Below, one piece after another: positions 53,191 through 62,154 of a stretch of DNA of 64,000 nt (its first letter is position 1; every line of letters begins with the position of its first letter). A model generated the notes under the pieces. It ran no database searches. It saw nothing but the letters and a program-made list of their open reading frames with translations, and was not told where the DNA came from. The translations under genes were made by a program, and so were the position numbers. The stretch is from positions 1-64,000 of the forward strand of contig NZ_JAFFSX010000011.1 in NCBI RefSeq assembly GCF_017948485.1, written 5' to 3'. Origin of the DNA: Streptomyces sp. GESEQ-35 (GTDB taxonomy: Bacteria > Actinomycetota > Actinomycetes > Streptomycetales > Streptomycetaceae).

Positions 53191-55245
53191 CTACGGGAAC
53201 GTCAGACTCCAGCTGCTGATGTAGCCCGTGTCCACGGCCGCGTTGTCCTGGACCCGCAACTGCCAGGTGCCGTTGGCGACTTCGGAGGAGGCGTTCACCG
53301 TGTACGTGGTGTTGAGGTTGTCCGCGCTCCCGCCGGTGCCGTACGCCTTCAGTGTGTACGCCGTGCCGTCGGGGGCGACCAGCTGTACCTGGAGGTCACC
53401 GACGTAGGTGTGCACGATGTCCACCGCGACCGCGAGGTTCGACGGCGCGTTGCCGGTCCGCCCGGACACGGTGATCGGCGAGGTCACCGCCGCCCCGTTG
53501 TCCGGAATCGATACGTCCGCCGCGTTCTCGAAGGACGTACCGCCGCCTCCGCCACCGCCGGGACGCGCGCCGACCGCGATGCCGGCCCAGGCGTTCTGCA
53601 CCGCCGTGTACTCGGGGCTCGTCGTGCCGTACAGCTCACCGGTGGCCGCGAGCGTGCCGGTGCGGGCGGCCGCGTAGTTGGTGGTCGAGGTGAACTTGGT
53701 GGTCAGCGCGCGGAACCAGATCTTCTCCGCCTTGTCCCGGCCGATGCCGGTGACCGGAAGGCCGTCCGCGGTGGGCGAGTTGTAGGTGACACCGTTGATG
53801 GTCTTGGTGCCGCTGCCCTCGCTCAGCAGATAGAAGAAGTGGTTCGCGGGGCCCGACGAGTAGTGCACGTCGGACGACCCGATCCCGGAGAACCAGTTGT
53901 CGTAGGAGGAGCCGTCCTGGTCGGGCTCGTCCATGTACCGCAGCGGCGTGCCGTCGCCGTTGATGTTGATCTCCTCGCCGATGAGGTAGTCACCGACGTC
54001 GGAGGAGTTGTTGGCGTAGAACTCGACGGTCGAGCCGAAGATGTCGGAGGTCGCCTCGTTGAGGCCGCCCGACTCACCGCTGTACTGCAGGCCCGCGGTG
54101 TTGGAGGTGAGCCCGTGGGTCATCTCGTGCGCGGCCACGTCGATGGACGTCAGCGGGTTGGCGTTGCCCGAGCCGTCGCCGTACGTCATGCAGAAGCAGC
54201 TGTCGGACCAGAACGCGTTGACGTAGTTGTTGCCGTAGTGGACCCGGGAGTAGGCGCCGACGCCGTCGCCCTTGATGCCGCTGCGGCCGTGCACGTTCTT
54301 GTAGTAGTCCCAGGTGAGCGCCGCGCCGTAGTGCGCGTCCGCGCCCGCCGACTCCAGGTTGGACGGGGTGCCGTTGCCCCAGATGTCGTCGGCGCCGGAG
54401 AAGAGCGTGCCGGTGCCGGAGGTGCCGCGGTTGAGGTTGTACGTCTTGTGGCCGCCGCGGGCGCCGTCGGTGAGGTTGTACGTCGATCCCGACTGCGTGG
54501 TGCCGAGCGTGACCGTGCCGGAGTACACCGTGTTGCCGGTGCCGGTCTCGATCGCCTCCCACTCGTACAGCTTCTCGCCGGTGGTGGCGTCCGTGATGAC
54601 GTGCAGTTCCTGCGGGGTGCCGTCGTGCTGGAAGCCGCCGACGACCGTCTCGAACGCCACGGTCGGGGTGCCGCTCGCGGCCCAGATCACCTTGCGGGGT
54701 GCGCGGTTGACGTCGGGGCTCTTGGCGTCCTCGGCCTTCGCGGCGGCCAGCGCCTGCTTCTCGGCCTTGGCGGCGGACAGGGCGGCCGTCGTGGTCGCCG
54801 GTTTGACGGCGGCGCGGGTGGCCTTCACGACGGCCTCGGTCGCGCCGGACTTGGCGGTCTCGACGACGAGGTCACCGCCGAGGACGGGGAGACCGTCGTA
54901 CGTCCGCTCATAGCGGGTGTGGACCGTGCCGTTGCCGTCCTTGAGGACGTCACGGACGACCAGCTTCTCCTTGGCGCCCAGGCCCAGGTCCTTCGCGGTG
55001 TCCGCCTTGGCGGCATTGGCCTCGCGTATCAGCTCGGCGCGCTGGGCGGGGGTGAGCTTGACGGACTCGGCGCCCGGTATGACCTTGCCCGCGGCCGACG
55101 GTGCCTTCTCCGGGGCTGCGGTGGCGGCGCCCGACTGGACGGCCGCGGCGATCAGGGCGGCGGCGCCCACGAGTGCCACGGCGGTGACGCGGCGAGGGGT
55201 GGGTCTGTGGGAGGTGCGTCTGTCTGAGGAACTGCGTCTCAACAC
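53191..55245 (-). CDS. Secreted M4 metalloprotease with C-terminal P/Homo-B domain
   Basis: A 684-residue secreted zinc protease, paralogous to the downstream one. The signal peptide ends in ATAAP. Propeptide and catalytic domain share long identical stretches with the other copy (HTRYERTY.GLPVLGGDLV, zinc motif VAAHEMTHGLTS, GGLNEATSD, DVHYSSGPANHFF). After a Gly-rich linker a proprotein-convertase P domain (about residues 575-684; VAVDIVHTYVGDLQVQLVAP, VQDNAAVDTGYISSWSLTF) is added. The GTG at 55245 with AAGGAG upstream is chosen; a TTG one codon later has even better spacing. It presumably acts on different substrates or surfaces owing to the P domain. Confidence 0.94.
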   Translation of the reverse strand: MLRRSSSDRRTSHRPTPRRVTAVALVGAAALIAAAVQSGAATAAPEKAPSAAGKVIPGAESVKLTPAQRAELIREANAAKADTAKDLGLGAKEKLVVRDVLKDGNGTVHTRYERTYDGLPVLGGDLVVETAKSGATEAVVKATRAAVKPATTTAALSAAKAEKQALAAAKAEDAKSPDVNRAPRKVIWAASGTPTVAFETVVGGFQHDGTPQELHVITDATTGEKLYEWEAIETGTGNTVYSGTVTLGTTQSGSTYNLTDGARGGHKTYNLNRGTSGTGTLFSGADDIWGNGTPSNLESAGADAHYGAALTWDYYKNVHGRSGIKGDGVGAYSRVHYGNNYVNAFWSDSCFCMTYGDGSGNANPLTSIDVAAHEMTHGLTSNTAGLQYSGESGGLNEATSDIFGSTVEFYANNSSDVGDYLIGEEININGDGTPLRYMDEPDQDGSSYDNWFSGIGSSDVHYSSGPANHFFYLLSEGSGTKTINGVTYNSPTADGLPVTGIGRDKAEKIWFRALTTKFTSTTNYAAARTGTLAATGELYGTTSPEYTAVQNAWAGIAVGARPGGGGGGGTSFENAADVSIPDNGAAVTSPITVSGRTGNAPSNLAVAVDIVHTYVGDLQVQLVAPDGTAYTLKAYGTGGSADNLNTTYTVNASSEVANGTWQLRVQDNAAVDTGYISSWSLTFP

Positions 55246-55519
55246 TGACTCCTTCTGCGCGGCCGCGGATCGCGCGGCCAGGGGAGACCGGCCGGCTGGG
55301 GGGCCGTCCGGGCAGAACGGGGCGTTACGCGGAACCACGTGCGGGAGCGTCGGCCGGACACAGCGGTGTGGTCGAACTGTGGGGTTGCTGTGGTGTGGCC
55401 GTGGGAAGAGTGGCAGCAGAACGCGGTTCCTGTCAGGGGCGCGTCAGAAAGTTGGCCGGAAATCGTCCGTTGTCCGGGAGTTGACGTTCGGTATGCGGAC
55501 TCGTCCGGATGTGGGCGTC

Positions 55520-57361
55520 CTAGGCCATACGGTCCCCGTGCCACGTCCGCCACAGCCGCGCATACGCCCCGCCTGCCGTCACCAGCTCCTCATGCGTGCC
55601 GAGTTCGGTGAGGCGGCCGTCCTCCATCACGGCCACGCGGTCGGCGTCGTGGGCCGTGTGCAGGCGGTGGGCGATGGCGATGACCGTGCGGCCCTCGAGT
55701 ACGGCGGCCAGGGCGCGCTCGGTGTGGCGGGCGGTCGTCGGATCCAGCAGGGCCGTGGCCTCGTCGAGGATCAGGGTGTGCGGGTCGGCCAGCACGACCC
55801 GGGCGAGGGCGAGTTGCTGGGCCTGCGGCCCGTCCGTACGGCGGCCCCCCTCGCCGAGCGCGGTGTCGAGGCCGCCCGGCAGCTCCCGGACCCAGGCGTC
55901 GGCGCCCACCGCGGTGAGCGCGGCCCACAACTCCTCGTCCGTGGCGGCCGGTTCGGCGATGAGGAGGTTGTCGCGGACCGTGCCGATGAACACATGGTGC
56001 TCCTGGGTGACCAGCACGACCTGGCGGCGCAACTGCTCGGGGCCGAGGGCGACGACGGGCACGCCGCCCACCGTCACGGTGCCCTCGGTCGGCGCGTCGA
56101 CGCCGGCCAGCAGCCTGCTCAGGGTCGTCTTCCCGGCGCCGGACGGCCCGACCACCGCCAGCCGTTCCCCGGGCCGCACCGTCAGATCGACGCCGCGCAG
56201 CACCTCGCCGCCGCGGTCGTAGGCGTACCGCACGCCGGTCACGTCGATCCGGTCGTCCGCCGGGGCCGGGGAGTCCCGGTCGGTCACCTGCGGAGCCGTC
56301 GCCAGCCCCTCCACCCGGGCGAACGAGGCGCTGCTCGCCTGTAGTTGCTCGATCCGCATCAGGACCTCGTCGAGCGGCTGACCGAGCCGTTGCAGATACA
56401 GGGCGGCCGTCACCACCGCGCCGAGGCTCAGCGCGCCCCGTTCCAGCAGCACGCCGCCGAGCAGCAGCACGAGCGCCACCGGCACGACGTACGAGACCTC
56501 CACCACCGGGAAGAACCCGGTGCGCAGGAACAGCGTGTACAGGCGGGTCCGCTTGGCCGTCTCCAGGGCGTCCCGGCTCGCCTCGGTCCGCCGGTCCGTC
56601 AGCCGCAGCGCCTCCACCGTGCGGGCGCCGGACGCGGTCGCCGAGAGGATCTCGGCGACCTGGGAGGTGGCCGCGCCCTCGGCGAGGTAGCCGTCGCGGG
56701 CCCGGCGCAGATACCACCGCAGTGCGTACCGGATGCCGATCAGGCCGAGCAGTCCGCAGGCCCCGAGCCGTGGGTCGATGACGAAGACCGCGCCGATCAG
56801 GAAGAGCGCCTGCACGCCGCTGACCAGGAGAATCGGGCCGATGTCCCGCAGGGTGGTGCCGACGGTCGCCACGTCGGCCGTGCCGCGGGAGGTGAGGTCG
56901 CCGGTGCCGGCGCGTTCCACGGTGGACGCGGGCAGTGCGAGTGTTCTGTCGACGAACTGCTCGCGTACGCGGGCCAGGGTGCGTTCGCCGAAGCGGTATG
57001 CCACGAGGCGTGCCCAGCGGGTGAGGGTCAACTGTGCCAGTGCGCAGAGGAGGATCGCCAGCGCCAGGCGGTCCACTGCCTCTACGCCGCGCCCGGCCCG
57101 CACGTTGTCGATGATCCGTCCGAGCAGCCAAGGGCCTGCGAGGCCGGCGCCGGCGGCGAGTGAGTTCAGGGTCAGTACGACGGTGAAGGCCCGTCGGTCG
57201 GCCCGGATCAGGCGGATCATCGCGCTGCGTACGGCTGCGGGTGCGGCGATGGGGAGGTGTGCGGCTACTGGGTCGGGGCCTGGGGTGGTGTGCCGGGTGC
57301 GGGTGCGTGGGGGCTTGTCGCGCAGTTCCCCGCGCCCCTTGGGGGGTTGTTGGGCTGTCAA
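55520..57361 (-). CDS. ABC exporter half-transporter 2 (intact Walker A, degenerate signature)
   Basis: A 613-residue half-transporter: an N-terminal polar extension, six predicted membrane helices (about residues 65-345) and an ATPase domain. Walker A is canonical (VVGPSGAGKTTLSRLL) and Walker B intact (TLILDEATALLD), but the signature reads RTDGPQAQQLALARV instead of LSGGQ. It complements the upstream subunit, which has the reverse defects, so the pair forms one functional and one dead ATP site. The TTG at 57361 overlaps the previous stop (TTGA), with GGAG eight bases upstream. The N-terminal part up to about residue 47 is encoded by a widespread Streptomyces intergenic repeat, so ATG 57220 is a serious alternative start. 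The substrate is unknown. Confidence 0.85.
   Translation of the reverse strand: MTAQQPPKGRGELRDKPPRTRTRHTTPGPDPVAAHLPIAAPAAVRSAMIRLIRADRRAFTVVLTLNSLAAGAGLAGPWLLGRIIDNVRAGRGVEAVDRLALAILLCALAQLTLTRWARLVAYRFGERTLARVREQFVDRTLALPASTVERAGTGDLTSRGTADVATVGTTLRDIGPILLVSGVQALFLIGAVFVIDPRLGACGLLGLIGIRYALRWYLRRARDGYLAEGAATSQVAEILSATASGARTVEALRLTDRRTEASRDALETAKRTRLYTLFLRTGFFPVVEVSYVVPVALVLLLGGVLLERGALSLGAVVTAALYLQRLGQPLDEVLMRIEQLQASSASFARVEGLATAPQVTDRDSPAPADDRIDVTGVRYAYDRGGEVLRGVDLTVRPGERLAVVGPSGAGKTTLSRLLAGVDAPTEGTVTVGGVPVVALGPEQLRRQVVLVTQEHHVFIGTVRDNLLIAEPAATDEELWAALTAVGADAWVRELPGGLDTALGEGGRRTDGPQAQQLALARVVLADPHTLILDEATALLDPTTARHTERALAAVLEGRTVIAIAHRLHTAHDADRVAVMEDGRLTELGTHEELVTAGGAYARLWRTWHGDRMA
57230..57352. 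repeat. Streptomyces dispersed intergenic repeat at the ABC gene junction
   Basis: The plus strand reads GCTTGTCGCGCAGTTCCCCG (from 57313) and then CGCCCCTTGGGGGG, preceded by GGCTGCGGGTG near 57234. This CGCAGTTCCCCGCGCCCCT core is a repeat I know as very frequent in Streptomyces intergenic regions. Here it overlaps the 5' end of the second ABC gene and gives the peptide KGRGELRDKPP if TTG 57361 is used. Confidence 0.6.
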
Positions 57362-59070
57362 TTCAGGAGCTCCTCGGCGTCTTCGTCCCGTGCCACGAGC
57401 GCCCGGTATCCCGGCTCCCCGTGCAGTAGTTCGTGGTGGGTGCCGGTGGCTGCCACCTTGCCGTCGACCAGGTAGTGCACGGTGTCCGCGCGGTCGAGGA
57501 CCAGCGGGGAGGTGGTGGTGACGACGGTCGTACGGCCGTCCCGCGCCGCGTGCAGCCGTTCCGCCACCCTGGCCTCGGTGTGGGCGTCCAGTGCGGAGGT
57601 CGGTTCGATGGCCAGGAGGATCTCGGGGGCGGCGAGAAGGGCGCGGAGGAGCCGTATGCGCTGGCGCTGGCCGCCGGAGAGGTTGCGGGCCTGGGCGTCG
57701 ATGGCGGAGTCGAGGGCGTCGGGCAGGGCCTGCACGATGTCGTCGGCCACGGCGGCGTGCACTGCACGGGCGATGTCCTCGTCGTCGGGGGTGCCGCGGC
57801 CGCTGACCGACTCGCGCAGGGTTCCGGCGAACAGGTCTGCCTCGTGCTCGGCGACCAGGATGCGCTCCCGGATCTGCGGCAGCGGGATATCGGTCAGCGG
57901 GATCCCGCCCCAGGTCGCCGTCGACGGCACATAGCGGCCGAGCCGGTCGATCACGTCCGTGGCGTCGGCGGGGCGGGCGGCGGCCAGCGCGGTCAGCCGG
58001 CCCGGCCGTACCCGTACCCCCGACTCGGGATCGTGCAGTACGGCGGGCTCCGAGGGCGCCGGACGCGTCCCGTTGTCCGGCACCGGCTCCAGCCGCAGGA
58101 ACCGTACGACTCGCCGCGCCGCCACCACGCCCCGGCTGATCTGATAGCCGCACTCGACGAGGAACCCGACCGGCGCCACCAGGACCGCGACATAGCCGTA
58201 CACCGACACCAACTCGCCGACGGTGATGTCCCCTTGGGCGGCGAGCCGGGCCGCGAGCCAGGTCACCACGCCGAGGAACAGCGTCGGCAGCCCGGTGCCG
58301 AACGCCTGGATCCAGCTGCTCACCGCCCCGACCCGGTACCCCTGCGCCAGCAGCCGCCGCGAGCCCCGGTGGAAGGCGTCGGCGAACAGCCCTTTCCCGC
58401 CGAGGCCGTTGAGGACGCGCAGTCCGCCGGCGAGGTCGCCGATCCGCGCGGTCAGTACCCCCTGCCGCTCGCGGTACTCGGTCTCCGTGCCCTGGAGCCG
58501 GGCCAGCAGCGGTACGACGAGGGCGGCGACCAGCGGCATCCCGAGCAGCACCACCACCGCGATGGGCACCGACACCGACAGCAGCAGCGCGGCGACCACG
58601 AGATACGCGACGACGGACCCGAGGCCGGGCCCGATGATCGTCAGGGCCTGGCTGATCGTCAGCACGTCGCCGACGCCGATCGTCACGACCTCCCCGGCGC
58701 CGGCCCGCCGCGGCAGCGCCGCCCCCAGCCGGATCGCCTGTCCGACGACGACCTTGACCGTGCGGAAGTTGGCGTCCATCCGCACCCGGGTCATCGTGCG
58801 GTGCCGCATGATGCTCAGCCAGGCGTTGAAGGCCCCCACGGCGAACAGGGCGCCCGTCCAGCCGGCCAGTGCGGCGAAGTCGCCCGGTTCGAGCCCCTCG
58901 TCGATCGCCCGGGACAGCAGATGCGGCGCCGCCGCCAGCAGCACCATCCACGTACTGCCGAGCAGCGCCCCGGCGAGCGACCGTCCCGGCTGCCTGGTCA
59001 CCAGCCACCACAGGTACCGGCCGCCGCCGCGACAGTCGGGCTTCCCGGGATCCTCATACGCGTCGATCAT
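57358..59070 (-). CDS. ABC exporter half-transporter 1 (degenerate Walker A, intact signature)
   Basis: A 570-residue half-transporter with six predicted helices (about residues 25-310) and an ATPase-like domain. Where Walker A should be it reads RLTALAAARPADATDVI, with no GxxGxGK(S/T); Walker B lacks the Asp (ILLAIEPTSALD). The signature LSGGQRQRIRLLRALL is perfect. Such a subunit cannot bind ATP normally in its own site but supplies the signature to the partner's intact site. The ATG at 59070 has CGAGGGACG upstream; a longer frame exists but lacks support. It is coupled to subunit 2 by a TTGA overlap and divergent from an amidohydrolase gene. Confidence 0.88.
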   Translation of the reverse strand: MIDAYEDPGKPDCRGGGRYLWWLVTRQPGRSLAGALLGSTWMVLLAAAPHLLSRAIDEGLEPGDFAALAGWTGALFAVGAFNAWLSIMRHRTMTRVRMDANFRTVKVVVGQAIRLGAALPRRAGAGEVVTIGVGDVLTISQALTIIGPGLGSVVAYLVVAALLLSVSVPIAVVVLLGMPLVAALVVPLLARLQGTETEYRERQGVLTARIGDLAGGLRVLNGLGGKGLFADAFHRGSRRLLAQGYRVGAVSSWIQAFGTGLPTLFLGVVTWLAARLAAQGDITVGELVSVYGYVAVLVAPVGFLVECGYQISRGVVAARRVVRFLRLEPVPDNGTRPAPSEPAVLHDPESGVRVRPGRLTALAAARPADATDVIDRLGRYVPSTATWGGIPLTDIPLPQIRERILVAEHEADLFAGTLRESVSGRGTPDDEDIARAVHAAVADDIVQALPDALDSAIDAQARNLSGGQRQRIRLLRALLAAPEILLAIEPTSALDAHTEARVAERLHAARDGRTTVVTTTSPLVLDRADTVHYLVDGKVAATGTHHELLHGEPGYRALVARDEDAEELLN

Positions 59071-59101
59071 GCGTCCCTCGAAGAAAGATCTCGTCCAAGA
59101 C

Positions 59102-59113
59102 ATTGTCAACAAT
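59102..59113. promoter_or_regulatory. GntR/FCD-like operator between the ABC and amidohydrolase genes
   Basis: ATTGT (59102-59106), CA, ACAAT (59109-59113) fits the TNGT-n-ACNA pattern of FadR/GntR operators. It overlaps TTGACA on the minus strand (59109-59104) and TTGTCA on the plus strand, both possible -35 elements, so it could repress both directions. Confidence 0.45.
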
Positions 59114-59212
59114 TTGGTTGGCCATTACCTTGGCCGAGGTCTTCCCGCTGGTCTCGTATTCGCTGCTCCCGTCTCCGCTGCTCCCGTTTCCGTCGCTCCG
59201 AACAGGATCGCC

Positions 59213-60241
59213 ATGATCATCGACTGTCATGGTCACTACACCACTGCCCCGCCCGCGCTGGAAGCGTGGCGCAACCGGCAGATCGCCTCGCTCACAGACC
59301 CCTCGGTCGCCCCCGCCCGCGCCGACCTGCGCATCAGTGACGACGAGCTGCGCCACAGCATCGAGCCGAACCAGCTGCGGCTGATGGACGAGCGAGGCAT
59401 CGACGTGACGGTATTCTCGCCGCGCGCGTCCTTCATGGCCCACCACGTGGGGGACTTCAGGACGTCCGCCGAATGGGCCGCCCTCTGCAACGAGCTCTGT
59501 TTCCGCGTCAGCACCCTGTACCCGGAGCGCTTCGTGCCCGCCGCGATGCTCCCGCAGTCGCCCGGCACCGACCCCGCCACCTGCATCCCCGAACTCACCC
59601 GTTGCGTCGAGGAGTACGGAGCCGTCGCCCTCAACCTCAACCCCGACCCCTCGGGCGGCCACTGGACCGCACCACCGCTCACCGACCGGTCCTGGTACCC
59701 GGTCTACGAGAAGATGACCGAGTACGACATCCCGGCCATGGTGCATGTCAGCACGAGCGTCAACCCCGCTTTCCACACCACCGGGGCGCACTACCTCAAC
59801 GCCGACACCACGGCCTTCATGCAGCTCGTTCAGGGCGATCTGTTCCGGGACTTCCCCACCCTGCGCCTGATCATCCCGCACGGCGGCGGCGCCGTCCCCT
59901 ACCACTGGGGCCGGTTCCGGGGCCTCGCGATGGCACTGGGCAAGCCTGAGCTGGAGGAACACGTCCTGGGCAACGTCTACTTCGACACCTGCGTGTACCA
60001 CCAGCCAGGACTGGACCTGCTCTGTGACGTCATCCCGGTCCGGAACATCCTCTTCGCCTCGGAGATGATCGGCGCCGTCCGCTCCGTCGACCCGTGCACC
60101 GGCCACCACTTCGACGACACACGCCGCTACGTCGAAGCGGCCGTCGGCCTCTCCACGGACGACCTCCCCGCGATCCAGGAGCACAACGCCCGCGCCGTGT
60201 ACCCCCGCCTGGACGCGCTGCTCAAACGCCAGGGCCGCTGA
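59213..60241 (+). CDS. Amidohydrolase-family protein, 4-oxalomesaconate hydratase (LigJ) type
   Basis: A 342-residue TIM-barrel protein of the amidohydrolase_2 group. The N-terminus MIIDCHGHYTTAP carries the metal-binding HxH. Later motifs VNPAFHTTGAHYLNADTTAF, IIPHGGGAVPYHWGRFRG, YFDTCVYHQPG and ILFASEMIGAV match hydratases that convert 4-oxalomesaconate to 4-carboxy-4-hydroxy-2-oxoadipate in the protocatechuate 4,5-cleavage (or gallate) pathway. None of the other pathway genes is in the window, so the real substrate may differ. The ATG at 59213 has only a weak ribosome binding site (CAGGATC). It is divergent from the ABC exporter genes across a GntR-like site. Confidence 0.82.
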   Translation: MIIDCHGHYTTAPPALEAWRNRQIASLTDPSVAPARADLRISDDELRHSIEPNQLRLMDERGIDVTVFSPRASFMAHHVGDFRTSAEWAALCNELCFRVSTLYPERFVPAAMLPQSPGTDPATCIPELTRCVEEYGAVALNLNPDPSGGHWTAPPLTDRSWYPVYEKMTEYDIPAMVHVSTSVNPAFHTTGAHYLNADTTAFMQLVQGDLFRDFPTLRLIIPHGGGAVPYHWGRFRGLAMALGKPELEEHVLGNVYFDTCVYHQPGLDLLCDVIPVRNILFASEMIGAVRSVDPCTGHHFDDTRRYVEAAVGLSTDDLPAIQEHNARAVYPRLDALLKRQGR

Positions 60242-60560
60242 CACTGCGCCTGCTGGGCGTTGCCGACGGCGCCCAACAGCACTACGACAGCGGCGCGTTC
60301 AAGGCCATCTGCCACTTCCTGATCGACTGGTCGGCCCAGAACGGCGTGCGCCGGCTCGACTTCCAGGCACCGAACCCTTCCTCAGCAAGGGGACGTACCA
60401 GTGGAAGCGACGGTTCGGCACCCGGGTGATCCAGCCGCCCAACCACTTCGGTGCCAAACGGCTCTGGTGCCACGTACGGCGGGACACACCCGCGGTGCCG
60501 GACTTCCTGGCCGCCAACCCGCTGCTCGCCGAGACCCCGCACAGGACCGTCTGTACCGGC
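60240..60560 (+). pseudogene. Frameshifted, 5'-truncated GNAT-type acetyltransferase remnant
   Basis: Two adjoining frames read as one protein: LRLLGVADGAQQHYDSGAF, then FLIDWSAQNGVRRLDFQ, and, after a shift near 60366-60368, PFLSKGTYQWKRRFGTRV, then NHFGAKRLWCHVRRDTPAV and FLAANPLLAE. Inserting one G after CCAG at 60363-60366 would restore FQGTEPFLSKGTYQWKRRFG. The N-terminal half and a start are missing. The residues resemble the end of GNAT/FemX-like acetyltransferases from Streptomyces, but the family name is tentative. Confidence 0.6.
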
Positions 60561-60793
60561 CCGGTCGCCGCCGGCTATGATTCCCTCGGTTTCCGGAATC
60601 CCCCTCTCCCACGGTCGGCTCCTCGTCGGCCGCTTCCAGGGACAGGGTCAGCGGTCATCGGACCGGCAGGTTCCGTCTCGAGAAACCGGCTTCCCGCTTC
60701 ACTCCACACCTTCGCGTATCGCTCAACACCCTTCGTGTGTCGTGCGGTACGCACATTTGGCATGCCCCCATGTGAAAGGACGCGCCCAACCCC

Positions 60794-62077
60794 ATGACCT
60801 CCCTCCCCCAGAAGGGCGTCGACGACCCGACACCCGAGGCGCCGCAGATCCCGCTGCGCCGTGTCCCCGGTTTTCGCCGGTTCTGGCTGTCGCGCGCGAT
60901 CTCCGGGCTGGGATCCGCGATCACCGCGGTGGCCCTGCCGGTGCTGACCTTCCAGGAGACCGGCTCACCGCTGATGGTCTCCCTGGTGGCGGCCGCCGCG
61001 ACCCTGCCCTATGTGGTCTTCGGGCTGATCGCCGGCACCGTCGCGGACCGGATGGACCGGCGCCGCCTGATGATCGTCACCGACTGGCTCAACGCCGTCT
61101 GCATCGCCACCGTCCCCCTCGCCTCCGCGCTGGGCGTCCTGACCGGCGGGCAGGTCCTCTTCGTGGCCCTCGCCTCGGCCAGCCTCACCCTCTTCTTCGA
61201 GGCGGGCGTGTACGGCTTCGTCCCCGACATCGTCGGCAAGGACAAGCTGACCGAGGCCAACAGCTCCATCTACGGCGCGCAGACGGTCGTACGCATCGCC
61301 GGGAACGCCGTGGCGGGCGGCCTGATCGTCGTCTTCCGCCCCGCCGGCACACTGGCGCTCGACGCCCTGTCCTTCGCCGTGTCCGCCCTGCTCCTCAGGG
61401 CCGTCGCACGCACCGTCACCTGGCCCGAGAGGCCGAAGGCGGCGAAGCGGCCGGGGTTCAAGGAGTCCATCCGGGAGGGTCTGCACTTCCTCTGCCACCA
61501 CCCGACGCTGCGCCTCATGACCGTGGTCGGCACCCTCCAGTCGTTCTCCGGCGGCGCCATCATCGGGCAGCTCGTCGTCTTCGCCGACCGGGTGCTGGGC
61601 ATCCATGGATCCGACGGACGGATAGGTCTGCTGTACATGGCGTGGAGCGCCGGAGGCATCGGCGGGTCGTTGCTGCTGCCCCGGCTGCGGCGCCGCTTCG
61701 AGGCCGTCCCCCTGCTTCTGGGGGTGCTCCCGCTCGGAGCGCTGCTGGGCCTGGTGGTCGTCCTCACCTCCGACTGGCGGATCACGCTGGTCGCGCTGAC
61801 CGTGTGGGGATCGGCCTACCTCGTCGTCCTGGTGAACACGATGACGTACTCCCAGGAGGTGACGCCGTCCGAGCTACAGGGGCGGGTCAACACGACGCGT
61901 CGGATGCTCTCCTCGGGCCTGGGTGTCCCGCTCGGCGCTCTGGTGGCCAGCGCGCTCACGGTGCGGGTCGGCATCCAGGCCGGGATGTCCACGGCCGTGG
62001 TCTCGATCGCCCTGGCGGCCGTGCTGGTCTGGGGTGTTCAGGCGCGCCGGTGGCTGCGGCCGGCGGAAGGGGCGTAG
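60794..62077 (+). CDS. MFS transporter (MFS_3/EntS-like exporter)
   Basis: A 427-residue major facilitator with 12 predicted helices and a short polar N-terminus. The loop 2-3 motif GTVADRMDRRRLMIV matches MFS motif A. PGFRRFWLSRAISGLGSAIT at helix 1 and VNTTRRMLSSGLGVPLGALV near helix 11 are usual for the EntS/macrolide-efflux type. A drug or siderophore export role is possible but unproved. The ATG at 60794 has GAAAGGAC about 13 bases upstream, a rather distant site. Confidence 0.88.
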   Translation: MTSLPQKGVDDPTPEAPQIPLRRVPGFRRFWLSRAISGLGSAITAVALPVLTFQETGSPLMVSLVAAAATLPYVVFGLIAGTVADRMDRRRLMIVTDWLNAVCIATVPLASALGVLTGGQVLFVALASASLTLFFEAGVYGFVPDIVGKDKLTEANSSIYGAQTVVRIAGNAVAGGLIVVFRPAGTLALDALSFAVSALLLRAVARTVTWPERPKAAKRPGFKESIREGLHFLCHHPTLRLMTVVGTLQSFSGGAIIGQLVVFADRVLGIHGSDGRIGLLYMAWSAGGIGGSLLLPRLRRRFEAVPLLLGVLPLGALLGLVVVLTSDWRITLVALTVWGSAYLVVLVNTMTYSQEVTPSELQGRVNTTRRMLSSGLGVPLGALVASALTVRVGIQAGMSTAVVSIALAAVLVWGVQARRWLRPAEGA

Positions 62078-62154
62078 CGGCTGTGGCAGCTCCGGGGCGC
62101 CGACGGTCAGGAGGGCGGGGTGGGCTGTGGGGCGGCCCCGACGAGGCCGGCCGG

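Noticed and set aside
55520..59011. A single 1163-residue fused ABC protein
   Set aside because: The first part of that frame is out of frame with the real subunit 1. Two coupled genes overlapping at TTGA explain all domains.
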